Source of the DNA: Cryptomeria japonica
Lineage: Eukaryota; Streptophyta; Pinopsida; Cupressales; Cupressaceae
DNA length: 64,000 nt
Reading direction: 5' to 3'
Assembly: GCF_030272615.1 (NCBI RefSeq)
Contig: NC_081412.1
Span: 541,712,335-541,776,334, forward strand
Shown: positions 28,501 to 40,663 of the stretch, piece by piece
How positions within the stretch are numbered: the stretch's first letter is position 1
Layout: each line of letters begins with the position of its first letter
Translations under genes and position numbers: made by a program
Notes under the pieces: generated by a model
Databases searched by the model: none
The model's input: the letters and a program-made list of their open reading frames with translations, nothing else
Told to the model about the DNA's origin: nothing

Positions 28501-29611
28501 CAATCCATAAAACCTTTACACAGTGAATTCTTCCATGAAGAACCAGTCAGCCAATTCTATTTGACTTCCGAGTTGAATGCAATATCTACAAGACACAGGC
28601 AACCTAGGCATTGGAGTGATTGTAATTTCATTATACATTGGTGCCAAAAAGAAGTCTACAAAATGGTTGTAGTTCTTTCTGTTATCATGCATCCTTATCT
28701 TTGGTGTCCAATCATATATTGGACACTCTGTTCTCTTCCCAGTCTTCTCATCAATCTTATAGCTCACAATTTAAAGCTTGTTGGTCTTGAATATTGCATG
28801 ATACTTGGATAGAAGGAGATAGCACAAGTAGGATGAGAACCTAAATGTCTTACAGGAATCATTTTTTATCATTAGTAATTATTTTTGCATGGATTTTACA
28901 ATGTGCTCAATAAAATTATATCTTACTGGCAGACCTGCACAATGGATATTATAAATCATTTCAAGAAGGCTTGCACCCACTTCCCTATCATTTTCCAATC
29001 CCAAGCAAAATGACAGCAAGGAAATAGTATCCCCAACCCATGGAACAAAAATGTGATACAACACAATACCAGTACCACTCTTTATTAGAGCTTTGATAAA
29101 TGAATCTTTGCAACTTGGATCGAGACTCTCATAATTCCTTGCCAGCTTTTCAAGGTCAATTTGGACATTTGAGTTTCGGGCTTCAAATCCTAGGTTCAAC
29201 AAACGAGCAAATTCTCCCTTGTTTATGGATAGAATTTCCTCTTTTGTGTTTTTATTGACAATTGCTTTTTTTATCTTCATCATAATTTTTGGCACAGAAC
29301 ATGACAAAATTAGGGCAAGGGAATACTTCAGGTAGCACCACGCTTCCCAATCCAACATCCCACGATGTGATTTTATTTATTTTTTGTTTTAACATTGGGT
29401 TGAAAATAGTAAATTTTGCCCTGGATGCATCTGCTGCCTTACTAGACAATGTATATCTAATATCTATGATACATTTTTCACCATGGATAGCAGGGTCATA
29501 AATATCATGGTATTCATCAGTGAAACCTGGTGTTTTAACCAGTTCAATTAGGTACATTTTGTTTTTCACTTGGCTTCTTGTTGAACTACTGCTTCCCGTT
29601 TTCCCCATCAC
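25541..29611 (-). pseudogene. Long decayed gene of unknown family inside the 19-kb element
   Basis: Read on the minus strand from an ATG near 29611 (MMGKTGSSSSTRSQ), coding-like sequence runs for about 1,350 codons. A frame shift lies near 29280. From there to about 26645 the frame is constant and broken only by about eight stops. Shifts occur again near 26645, in an A-run, and near 25890. The N-terminal third is globular (phrases KITSWDVGLGSVVLPEVFP and NKGEFARLLNLGF). The middle is Ser/Thr/Pro/Gly-rich. The C-terminal part is a long charged coiled coil (LEKQIEKLQADLENEKSRR; KLAKSSKKIVEEKASFQKL). I do not recognise the family. Constant frame over 2.6 kb argues for one former gene rather than chance ORFs. 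It may be cargo or part of the mobility machinery. Confidence 0.7.
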
Positions 29612-31705
29612 TATTATTGTTAATAATTCAAAATAATGCTAAATAAAAACCTGAAAATGCTAACCCTCAAATTGGACCACGAGATTACCAAAAGCAAAAA
29701 AGGCGGGATGTAGGTGTTCTAGATTTTACCCGAAAATTGGAATTTCTATTTCACTAGATTGGCGCAAACAGTCTCTGTTGCAACTTGCATTCCTCAATCT
29801 AGTAGTTGTTTCTGAATCTCCCTCAATTTATAGGTTTGTCCATGAAATGAAAGATGATTATGATTTACGAGTCTCTTATTTTGAAAACTCTGAAAAGTAG
29901 AAAAGTAAAACCTAAAGGGCAAAATATCTAGAATCATGTTGTAATTTTATTAATTTCTATTAATAACTATTCGATGCCGAAGGACAAAACATTCATTACT
30001 TCAGTATAAATTCTGAGGACATTAAGAATCATGTTGTAATTTTATTAATTATTATTAATAACTATTCGATGTCGAAGGACAAAACATTCACTACTTCAGT
30101 ATAAATTATGAGGACATTAAATGTAATACGTGCAATTCCAGGCGAAGTTCTCCCAAATGTGTTCACTTCCCACATTCGGGCTGAAATCCACCCTAAGTCG
30201 TTGATCTTTTCTCATCCAACAGACAAGGGACCAAGGTACCTATTGTGACTTTACGGGTCTGTTTTTTAAGTCTGTTTAATAATTTTAAAATTCCGCCCGA
30301 AAAAGTGCTTTATAGACTTACTTATATTTAATTAAATTTAAAATGTTTCAATTTTGGGCGAAGTTCTCCCAAATGTGTTCACTTTTCGGGTTTGATTTTT
30401 AAGTCTATTTAATCATTTTAAACCTCCGCCCAAAAAAAAACTTTATAGACTTAATTATATTTAATGAAATTTAAAATGTCCAATTCCAGGCGAAGTTCTC
30501 AGAAAGGTGTTCACTTCCCACATTCAAGCCGAAATCCACCCTAAGTCATTGATCTTTGTTCATCCAATGGTTGATGGTACATGTTTTCAGAGGAAGTGGG
30601 TCCCACGACTTCTACCATTTTTCTGGCACGTCACCATACTCGTGTCACTTATCGGGTTTGTTTTTAAATTCTATTTAATCATTTTAAAATTTTGCCTGAA
30701 AAAGAGATTTATAGTCTATAGACTATAGACTTAATTATATTTAATTAAATTTAAAATGTTCAATTTCGGGCGAAGTTCTCACAAATGTGTTCACTACCCA
30801 CATTTGGGCCGAAATCCACCCTAAGTCGTTGATCTTTGCTCATTCGATGGATGATGATACCTATTGAGAACTTGAGTGTTGTCAGATGTCATCGGTCCCA
30901 TAATAAGAGACATTTAAATTTTAAAGATGTGCAATAGTTTGAGATAACTATTAAATATAATGTTAATATTATTTGTAAAAATTTGAAATTCAAAAATAGT
31001 ATAAAACATGAAACTTAGTTTCTAGAATAAAACAAATAACTAAATAAAAATATAAATTTTGATATACAATTTGAAAGGTAAAAGTTTAATATAAAAAAAA
31101 AAACATTCAATATTAAATCTAAAATATTAATTTAAAGTTTAACAAAATTCTTTGAAAATGTGTTTACGATATATAATTTTAAAAAATAGTTTAAAAATAT
31201 ATATAAAAGTTCAACATAAATTTAGTGTATTAATTTAAAAAAATGTGCAGTCCTCAACCTGTTAAGGCGAGCAAACTTGGAAAGTACAAATGTCAAGGTG
31301 GCGATTAATTGTTGCAGAAGGAGTTGTCTGCGGCATGTCGCACGAACGAAGGAAGGGGAGGATGGCAGGAAATCTTTTTCTTGATCTCATGGCATTAATA
31401 CCTTATCGTGCACATTCATTACCCAGCCTATAAGATGGAGGCAAAATTTATTACCTTTTGATCTATGTACCAGTTTTTGCTTTGAAGTAGAACAAATTTG
31501 TAGTTCATAGAATCATAGCTTCTGTAAAACATTTTTTGCAAGAGGTTCTTTTGAAATTGCAGGTGACCATGGAGGCCAATTTCACACTTCGAACAGACAA
31601 GAAGTTGGTGCCCTTTTTGGGCAAAGTATCTGATAAACGAATGCAATGACTATCCAGGTGCCCTTTTTGGGCAAAGTATCTGATAAACGAATGCAATGAC
31701 TATCC
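29612..31705. repeat. Tandem and interspersed repeat block in the 19-kb element
   Basis: A unit of about 105 bases (AATCATGTTGTAATTTTATT through TATAAATTCTGAGGACATT) is duplicated at about 29930-30020 and 30030-30120. The phrase GGCGAAGTTCTC with its following 60-90 bases recurs near 30140, 30355, 30487 and 30768. It alternates with a TTTATAGACTTAATTATATT unit near 30305, 30430 and 30720. A 50-base segment (GTGCCCTTTTTGGGCAAAGT at its start) is tandemly duplicated at about 31609-31658 and 31659-31708. Positions 30880-31250 are plain AT-rich. Confidence 0.7.
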
Positions 31706-32284
31706 AGGTTTAAGGAGGAGAAGTTGTGGGCGGTAGCTCGACTGATGCTTGCAGAGGAGGTTGCACATATCAGTCACTAGTATCGAACTAACATGGAGGT
31801 TTACTCCCTGATTCTGGCGTGGGCCTGTGAATTCGAACCGGAGGTGGAAAAGGTAAAACTCACATAGGTCAAATTGATTGATGGGGATTTTTTTATTAAC
31901 CTGGATTCAATCTTGGAGTGGGTGGTGTCGGGAGTTGGCATTTGAATTAAGGAAGGGGACGACCAGGATGAATTACTTCCTTTTATTCGTGGCCCAGAGG
32001 ATGAAATCAAATACCAGTGTCGTGAACGTGCCCGAGTGGGGTGGGAAGCGATGAAACTCTTTGTGAAATTAACCAAGGTGGATGAAGTCCTGAAGGCTTT
32101 GCATGTGGTGGCAAGGATGGAGGTTGGTAGGAAATTGAGAGATAGGGTTTAAGAAGGAAGGGCCATACAGCTACTGGCAAGCTTGGAGGGCGACCCTGAC
32201 TTCAGGTGCCTAAACTACATTCCAAAAATGAAAGTTGAAGTGGCAAAAGGGAAAGCCAAAGCATCGACCTCTAAGGAGGGATGA
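31706..32284 (+). pseudogene. Decayed coding frame of unknown family
   Basis: One continuous frame of 193 codons carries four internal stops and otherwise reads as natural protein. Phrases include LWAVARLMLAEEV, LAWACEFEPEVEKV, GPEDEIKYQCRERARVGW and a basic end KVEVAKGKAKA. GC content is higher than the surroundings. It converges on the minus-strand frame at 33033-33590. No family is recognised. Confidence 0.5.
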
Positions 32285-33032
32285 GATTGGGAGGAGGCGA
32301 CCCAAGGGGATAGTGAGACTGAGTGAGCAGCCTATCGGCAATGAACTGGTTTTTTTGTCTGCTTGTTATAAGTTGTGGGCAGTATGGTTTTCTCTTTGTC
32401 TGTGTTTATGCATGAATGACTGCAAATTTTGTATCTTGAAATTTTTGAATTAATAGAATGAAAAAACTTTTACTGATAAACTTTTGTATCTTGAAACTTT
32501 TGAAATTTTGTATTTTGAATGACTATATAGTATATATTTATAAAATTATAACCAACCATAATCAATGTACAAATAATTAATGGAATGAACTGAATTTTTT
32601 TTTTATAGCATTACATAAAAAAGATCAAAGTATTAAATTTATTTCCATTGTTTAACAAATAATTGAAATAACGTAGCTCATATACAAAAAGCATTTGAAA
32701 GAAATTAATTAATAAAAATGAAATAGAATTATAGAAAGCATTTTTATATCCATAAGACTGTAAGAGGCAAACTGAAACAAATTGGAATTTGAAAAATTAT
32801 CATTAATATTTATGCTTTTGAAATTTACAATTTTTTCGTTTGAGACTTGAGTCCCCAAAAAACTTAAAAGCCAAAATGAGTGAGCCACTGGCACTGAGCC
32901 TGTTAGGGTTCGAGGACATAGGAAAAAAAAACTACAGGGGGGTGGGGCTAGGGCACAGGTAGTGGAATTGTTTACAATTTTGCCCTAAGAATCTGGCCCT
33001 CCTTCCATGTAGAATTCTTCAGACAGCATAAG
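32285..33032. other. AT-rich spacer between two unknown decayed frames
   Basis: Nothing codable is recognised. A short G/C-rich phrase near 32935-32955 stands out in otherwise AT-rich sequence. Confidence 0.4.
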
Positions 33033-33590
33033 CTAAGAGAACTCTTCAATCCACATGTAGTTTGCAAAGTCATCCAAGAGGAACCATTTCTGGAGGAAGT
33101 CCCTGCGAATCCGCGCCCATTTCCTGTGACGCGTCAATTGCTCCACATTCAAGTTTAGGAGAAATAGTTGCCTGGCCACTGGCACTATTTGGTCAGGGAT
33201 GAGAAGCTTGGATAATTCACTCGCCCAAGGGATCCCCACCCCTACTTCTGCAAGGACAACAAGAGTAATGTCGTCTCCAAGAAAGTCTTCCTAAAAAACC
33301 TTCCTCAACAGCATTAGCATATCCACCTTGTCTCCTCCCAAGTCTAGAAGAGACACTAAGAAGTGGGATGTAATGTCCGTGTTAACACGGTACCTATTTT
33401 TGTTTCGCAGAAACTCTCTGCCCAGCACCATCTGCACAGCCTCATTGGTGAATGACCCAACCTCATTGCAGACTGATTGGAGGGTTGGGTCTCTAACGGA
33501 GCCTAGAAAGGCCCTCTGGTCCTCTGCAAAAATGCTTCTCAAGCGGATGGGAGTGTCCATCTTGAGACAACAGATTAACAAATTAAACAA
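33033..33590 (-). pseudogene. Decayed coding frame of unknown family
   Basis: A single minus-strand frame of about 186 codons is interrupted by one TAG near 33291. It reads as natural protein: MDTPIRLRSIFAEDQRAFLG near the start, and TRHRKWARIRRDFLQKW and FANYMWIEEFS near the end. Codon use and GC differ from the AT-rich flanks. No family is recognised. It could be an exon of a larger gene carried by the 19-kb element. Confidence 0.5.
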
Positions 33591-34189
33591 CCTAAGCCTA
33601 TAAACCTAAAATACCGTGAGCTCCAACGATTTATCTACCAAATGGCAAATGATAATTGAAGATGAAAGAAGCAGAGATCATATATAAATTGTTGAAGCTC
33701 TTGATTGTAATAATTACTTCTTTAACCATATTAACTGCTATAAAAAAAAATTGAATCTTTCGTATCTCTACAAATCTTTCCCATAATTGCACTATTGTGC
33801 GAAAATGGAAACAGCTATGAACCAATACCAAATTGGAAGTCATGGGGACAGAGTGGATTGTCGTAAGTGAATAGATATATATTAAATGAATGAAATTATC
33901 GATCATGATTCGTGACATTTGATACGTGTCTATTGAATCCAATTCCATTCCGGGCACTTTTTGGTGAGCTATGTTCTCTTCAGAAAATTGGGTAGAAATA
34001 AAACTTCAGCCATTGATTTACTATCATCGAACGGTTTAAAATCATTGATAGATTTTAGGTATGTGTCACCCTTCACATGTCAAAGAGGCCACGCTTATTG
34101 ATACATCATGCAAAGTCCGGACTCAATGTATTATGTGGTGTGATGTACTGATGTGATGTGATGTGCCTTGTCTATTAATGGCAATGAAT
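33591..34189. other. Non-coding stretch inside the 19-kb element
   Basis: No gene is recognised. A GATGTGATGTGATGTG-like stretch lies near 34140-34165. Confidence 0.4.
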
Positions 34190-35073
34190 TCATGAAATCG
34201 CCAATAAATTATGTATTTTTCCATAAATAACAAAATATTCACCAAAACAAATTAAATAATTTTCAAGTGGTGGAAAAAATCGCCAATACATTAAATAATT
34301 TTCAAGTGGTGGATAAAAATCGCCAATACATTTAAATAATTTTTCCTTCGGAGTAAAAATTTTCGCTCATACAATTATATATTTGTTCCTTTTAACAAAA
34401 ATTATTCGCCTCCCACAATAATTATTTTCCCCATAGAACAAGGTATTATTCGCCAGAAAAAAAAAAATCACCAATACAAAATATTTTTTTCCCCATTTAA
34501 AAAAAAATCGCCATCGATATGAAAATTTTACCCCGAAAATAATGTCTAATTCGCCAGTATTTTACACAATTGCCCAGGGGGGTTTCTTAAAGTTATCCCT
34601 AGAGAGGGAGAGACCAGAGTGAGAATGTTGATACGAGCATGTTGATTACGGAAATTTGACTAAGTCTGCAATTTATATGAATGCTCTAAAAACTAGAATT
34701 TGCATTATAACTCCTAGAGATCTAAAACCACTCTCAAACATCCTACCAATATATAATAAAATATAACTTAAAGTATAAGAAAGGAAAAATATATATTATG
34801 TATATTTTCGGAGAGATGGAATAAAAATGAAAGATAATTTGTACTTTTCAAAATGAAGATGCACTTCTAAAAAATGCAATGCCATTTGGCACATGCCAAA
34901 TTTGGTGCTCGCCTTATTTGGCGCTCGCCTTATTTGGTGCATGCCAAATGCATTTGGCCTGACCAAACCTTAGGTTCGGCACACCAAACCTATTTGGTGT
35001 GCGCAAAAGGGCTTGATGGGGGCCAAAAAAGTTTTTGGCATCTTTTTGGTCCCCCATCTTTGTGCACTTACCT
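34190..35073 (-). repeat. Right terminal inverted repeat with subterminal motifs
   Basis: Positions 34600-34780 match 17250-17060 inverted, and 35041-35073 matches the first 33 bases of the left end inverted. Between them, 34880-35030 is a cluster of TTTGGTGC, GGCGCTCGCC and TTTGGCA words like those at 16840-16980 on the left. The inner part, 34190-34560, is full of TCGCCAATA and ATTCGCC words. A tandem unit ACATTAAATAATTTTCAAGTGGTGG occurs twice near 34245-34330. Confidence 0.8.
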
Positions 35074-35095
35074 GAGTCAAAGATCAGGACCTTAG

Positions 35096-35135
<40 letters not shown>

Positions 35136-35480
35136 ACATCAAAACTAACAAGCATGCCATTTTTGTCAAGCTTCTTATCTTTGATGAAATCTACAAAGTG
35201 GGCAGATTTTTTAATGTGAAAGTTGGATTTGTTGGTGAGGGGGAAAATAAGTTTAGCAAGGTGGGTAGTAAGCTGATAGGTGGGGAATCAATGGTCTCCA
35301 CAATGGGTCTCAAGGAAATGCCAACCTTATTGATTTTTGGAACGCCATAAATACGCGGGGTTACCTCTTTGGAGGGGAGAAGCTTCTTTTAGGTGGCAGA
35401 AAAGAGAGATGGTGGGTTTGACCTTTTATGTGTCGTTTAGTTTGTTGATCGATAAAGTTGCCTTCGTGTTGTTTTGTTAT
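35074..35480 (-). pseudogene. Penelope-like element, RT N-terminal half
   Basis: The minus strand reads PRIYGVPKINKVG, LRPIVETIDS, TYQLTTHLAKLIFP and GMLVSFDVVSL in order, with a 1-base shift near 35280. These are the N-terminal motifs of Penelope-like reverse transcriptases. After the SFDVVSL motif a (CT)n run (about 35098-35133 on the plus strand, as GA) has expanded inside the codons. The phrase then continues TKVLIFDS up to the insertion point. The remaining half of the RT and the nuclease lie at 14812-15977. Confidence 0.85.
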
Positions 35481-37748
35481 AGGGTCAACACCCTAATTTT
35501 GCTACTATCAATATCAAAAACATTACAATTATTAAATAAAGTTTAGTTTATTTTAATAACAATTAATTAATTAACATATTTGTTATAGACAAGTTTTAAA
35601 AAATATTATATTAACGAGAATATTTCTACTTTAGGTCATTAGTAATAGGTTAATTTAGAGGCTAACATTTCTTCAAGATTGGAAATTAATTGTAATTTAT
35701 AAAATTTTCTATTTATAACTATTATTTCTAATATTCTTTGTAATCTTTAATTTCTTCATACAATATTTTTTTTTAAAATTAAGGATCCTCATTGTCTAGT
35801 GGAAGATTAACTCACATCATCTTTGGCATGAAATAACTAGATAAAAATAGTCAAAATAAATATGGGAAGAGACAAAATATGTCTTTTACACAATTGAAAT
35901 AAATGAAACATGAAAATACTTTATTTTATATTGTAAAACTTACAATGACATCTAGATTAAAATACAAAAAATAATTTAAAACAACAACTAATTTAAACTT
36001 CATTCAATATAGAGTTATTTAGAAAAATTAAAAAATAATTATCAAATTAAACAACAAAAAATATATGTACTCATTGTATAAAAATAACATAATCTACTAG
36101 CGTATAAACTACCTACTCATCTTTGTTATGGGAAACTGCTATCCATCCCATAGGATGGATCAATGCATAAATTATAGTGTATGAGGATAACTTCTACATT
36201 GGTGTATTCTAGGGACTAGATAGTCATTTCCTTAATATACACATCCTTATTGAGATTTCTTTTGTTGAACAATATTGTATGTTATTGTTTAGAGTATAAG
36301 ATTGCTTGGTGCAATGAGGTTTCTAAGTTGATTGTCTAAATTTAAGTAATTTATTAAAAAGGCTACCTACCTATCCTTTAATCTTGCAAATGTTTAAATT
36401 CTTCTAACACGGTGAAGAGTAAGGCAGGGGTCCCATGGTGGGGGCTTAAGCTCTATTTTTAAGGAAGAGGTGGTCCAATGAAGAATTCTTTTTTCTCTTC
36501 AGGATTATTTGGAATCTTTTCCTTAAAAATAGGAGCCCCTACTTTTTGGGCCTCCAGATTTAAGCAGGTAAAAATGGGGTGGTGCTAGAAATTGCCCCAC
36601 CAACTTAGGAACATTGTTTGCCACTTGTCAATAATCTACTCATTTGATTTCCCATCAAAATCAAATGAATTTAAAAAGAATATGAAATTTATTTAATTAG
36701 TTTTTTCTCTTTCTATGCTTCATGAATGCTAAGCAAAGTAAAGAAGATTGAAAAAAGACTAGCCATAAACACAGGTACTACATCTTATTTAAGGTTTTTT
36801 GCATATTTTAAATTCGTTTGCATCACTAAAATTTTGGATTAAAATCTGCATTAAATTTTGAATAAAATTTTTGTATGCATTCAAACAATCGTTCCTTTGT
36901 TTTAATATTCGCACACGATATTGAATTTTTGTGGCTACAATGAATTTTTATGCTTTTGTTCCCTCTTCAACTTTTATTTAAGGTATTTTTTTACTGGTTC
37001 ATTTAACAACATTCGTATTTAAGTAGTTTGCACAAAGTTTTATAGTTTCCAATAGGAAAAATCATGTAAGAAAATATTTTGCATCCCTTCACAAATGACT
37101 CAATAAATGCCACAGACCCACATAACATCCAAACAATAATATTTTTGGTAGATGTTGGTATATATCTCTGTTATGAACTGCTGCAAAATATCATTTTGAG
37201 CAAGCAAATGATATCCTCTAGCTAGTTAGGTACACTTGCCTACTAAAGTTGTTAATGTTGTAGATCTTACCATAATAATTGTTTTGATTAAATTAAACAT
37301 ACTTCATGTTCAAGGTCTAGAAATAATGGAAAAATGCACGAACTCATTGGGTTATAATTTTTAAACCAATTAATGTAGGTCTGGATTTTGAAAATGACTC
37401 TACAATTTAACTTTATAGACAACTCTTAGAAAAGATTTTGCATGAAATAGGCATTAACACCAAAAATGATTTTAGAGCATGCATACATTTTTTTTTTGTA
37501 GTTTCAAGAGTTTGCATGAAATAGATGTATAAGATTAGATGTATAAAATTAGTTTAAAATATTTACAAATTCTACCCAGCTTACATATTTCCTTCGGTGC
37601 TTTTGTTAACATAGTAGATCCTTCCAGACTGCTCAAAACCAGTGAAAATTGATCTTATTGAATTATGAGTTTATGAACATTATTAAAATTCAAAACCCAA
37701 TTAGAAAACTTACTAAACAATTCAGATGTGAACCAAATCATTGTATAG
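35481..37748. other. AT-rich non-coding DNA
   Basis: No gene is recognised. It contains a foldback at 36441-36550: ATTTTTAAGGAA on the left arm pairs with TTCCTTAAAAAT on the right, extended by GGGGCT and AGCCCC with a 4-base gap. This may be a MITE-like remnant. Near 37711-37734 and 37777-37800 lie two copies of an ACTAAACARTTCARATSTGAAC phrase beside the LINE insertion point. Confidence 0.5.
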
Positions 37749-37800
37749 ACTAAAAAACATAGAAATAAGAAAAGATATACTAAACAGTTCAAATCTGAAC

Positions 37801-39041
37801 AAAACCATGGTCCTGATGGCTTTACAGCTCTCTTCTTCCAAAAATGTTGGTCGTTTCTTAGGGAGGAGCTTCGCTTGGTTTTAGAGGAAGCTAGATGTAA
37901 TAGGACTATGTTAAAAGAGCTTAACTCAAAGTTAATTGCTCTTATTCCAAAAGGCGAGCACCCTAAGTCTTTTGCGGACTTTCGCCCAATTGCATTATGT
38001 AACACTATATAAAATTATTACCAAGGCTATTTCTTTAAGGCTTGCTAAGCTCATTCCTAAAGTTATTTCGGGTGAGCAAGGAGGCTTTGTCCCCAGTAGG
38101 GAAACGGCAGAAGGGGCTATTGTGGCTCATGAGATTCTTCACTCCATCTCTCAGTTATCTATTCCAGCTATGATTCTCAAATTGGACATGATGAAGGCCT
38201 ATGACAAGGTAAATTGGCAGGCTCTTTTGTCTGTGCTCACGAGATTTGGGTTTGGGATTAAATGGGTCAAGTGGATCCAGGATTGTATTAGCACGGATAG
38301 GTTCTCAGTAATTTTGAATGGCTCTCCATGTGGTTTCTTTGCCTCGTCTAGAGGCCTCAAGCAAGGGGATCCGTTGTCACTTTTTTTGTTTATCATTCTA
38401 GCTGAAGCTTTTAGTAGAGCCATTTCATTGCTAGAGATAGTGGTATGTGGAAGGGGATTACCATTCCTCATATGACCACGTCTCATACCCATTGCTTATT
38501 CGTGGATGACACCTTACTGTTTGGTTTAGCTACTATGGGGGAAGCTCGGGTCATTAACAAGATCATTTTGGATTACTCTTTATTTTCTAGTCAGCAGGTT
38601 AATCAGACCAAATCAAAGATTTTCTTCCTTAATGTCTCCCCTCTGGTTCAGAATAGATTATCTCGATTTTGGGGCTTCTCTATGGGTCAATTTTCTTGCA
38701 AATATTTAGGATTGCCCTTTTTTACCAATTCAGAGAAGCATAATTTTTGGGATCGGGTTTCAGGGGTTATCTCATCTAGGATTCTCTCTTGGTCTCACAA
38801 GTGGTTAACTTTATCAGGTAAAATTGTGCTTATTAGAGCTGTTTTAAATGCAGTTCCCATCTACCTCCTATCCATTTTGAAAGCTCCTAAAAAATTTGTG
38901 GCTGTTCTGCAATCAATTGTAAGATCCTTTTTATGGAGTGATAATGTTAATAAGAAAAATAGGATTCCCCTGTTGGCTTGGGATAGGGTTTGTGTACCTA
39001 AGGAAAAAGGGGATGTTGGGATAAAGGACTTAGGTAAGTAG
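37801..39041 (+). pseudogene. LINE reverse transcriptase domain, broken
   Basis: It starts NHGPDGFTALFFQKCW and continues with FRPIALCNT, EQGGFVPSRET, LKLDMMKAYDKVNW, RGLKQGDPLS and the catalytic FVDDTLLFG (about 38497-38523). Shifts lie near 38008 and 38455, and a TAG ends the frame at 39039-39041. These are the standard fingers, palm and thumb motifs of plant L1-type ORF2, which primes DNA synthesis at a nicked target. Confidence 0.9.
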
Positions 39042-39900
39042 AACTTGGCTCTTGGTGCTAAGTTAGTTTGGAAATTTTATAAGCAGCCTACCTCTAAATG
39101 GGCATCCATTTTATCTGCAAAGTACTTGAACAATTGTTCAAGAGAGGCTATCTTCATTGCTTCCTCCCTTCCCAAGGGGTCTGTGATTTGGAATTTCATG
39201 GCTGAATGCAAATCTATCATTTTTCCAGGATTGTCCTGGCTTATTCATAATGGTTGCAAGGCTAGGTTTTGGGATGAAGCTTGGAATGGCTTCCCTATAT
39301 TCTCTAGCCTTAGGGATTGGTCGCCCCTTATGTCCATCCTTAAATCCTCCTGGGGCATTTTCGTGGCAAATTATTTTTTTATTGACTCCTCGGGTTCCCT
39401 GCCTGTGGCTAAATGGAAATCAATTGAGTCACTTCCGTTGGATCAAGACATTAAGTCTGCATTTGTGGATGAGCTTAAGAAATGGTCATTAGTCTTCTCG
39501 GAGAAGGATGATGAGCTCATTTGGACTTATTCAAAATTAGGGGAATACTCGATCAAAGAAGGATATAATTTTTTGTCTCTAGATGTTAAACGAGATGATT
39601 TGCCATTTAAGCTATTTTGGCATGCTGCTTGTTTGCCCAAAGCAGGCGCATTTGCTTGGCTAGCGGTTTAGGATAGAATTCTTACTGGCATGAGGTTGGA
39701 TAGGTTGGTATTACTGTGGTTTTTCTGTGTGTTATGTGTGGTGGGTCCCTAGAATCTGTGGATCATCTTTTCCTACATTGTCACTTTGCGAGTCATTTTT
39801 GGTATTGGCTTTTTAACAAGTTAAATTGGAATTTTGTTCTTGGTAAAGATCTTAGATCCCACTTCATGAGCTAGCCCCTGTTATTTTCATCTGCATTTTA
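39042..39900 (+). pseudogene. LINE ORF2 linker and zinc-binding RT-associated domain
   Basis: It is in the same frame as the RT after the TAG. ALGAKLVWKFY and WNGFPIFSSLRDWSP are typical of the linker. A stop at about 39669 and a shift follow. Near 39730-39790 the pattern CVxCGGSLESVDHLFLHC matches the zf-RVT domain of plant LINEs. Confidence 0.8.
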
Positions 39901-39964
39901 TGCTTGCCTTTGGATAATTTCTCAATCAGTTCTTATTTGGAAAATTTGTCTTCAGAGAAATAAT

Positions 39965-40663
39965 ATGATTTTTAAAAAACTTTCTTCTCCTCTGCATGAT
40001 GTGCTCTTTTGCATAGAGAAGTTGATTTCTGAGACTGTCTTAGCATTCATCTTTAAAGGTTCCAGTCTGCTTAATACTTTCACACCTTGGGATAATTGGG
40101 TGTCCAAAAATTGGGTAGCCTTGCAAACACTCCCTTTGAATGGTTCAATTTCTCAGGCGCGTCCTTTAGTAAACAAAAAGGAAGTAGTTTGGTTGCCACC
40201 ACCAGCTTTAAAAGTTAAGCTAAACTTTGATGGAGCCTCTCGTGGCAACCCGAGTAAATCTGCCATTGGGATTGTGGTCTCGGATGACAAGGTTGGTATC
40301 TTAAGAGCTCAATGTCAATGTATCGCCTTTGGGACTAACAATGAGGCTAAACTTCATGCTCTTTCCACAGGTCTAGAATTGCTCCTTTCATTACATTTGT
40401 TGGATGTTGTTATTGAGGGGGATTCTCAGGTGGTATTTTACATGGTTACGAATCGTTCATCCCACTCCTGGCACTTAAAGTATTGGTTGGATAAGATTCT
40501 TGATCAACTTGATTTGTTTAATTCCTTCACTATGGTTCATTGTTTTAGAGAAGCTAATACGGTGGCAGACTTTCTAGCTAATAAGCTTTGGATGAGGATA
40601 TTCAAGACTTGGTTAATGTGGTCCCCAGTTCTTTACCTCCATATCCGATTTAACCATTACTAG
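39965..40663 (+). pseudogene. LINE RNase H domain
   Basis: A 232-codon open stretch ends the LINE ORF2. The RNase H acidic residues are visible: the D of KLNFDGASRGNPSK, the E of NNEAKLHAL, the D of VVIEGDSQVV and the D of NTVADFLANKLW. The domain itself may be intact, but the upstream polyprotein is broken. It would remove the RNA template during copying. Confidence 0.88.
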
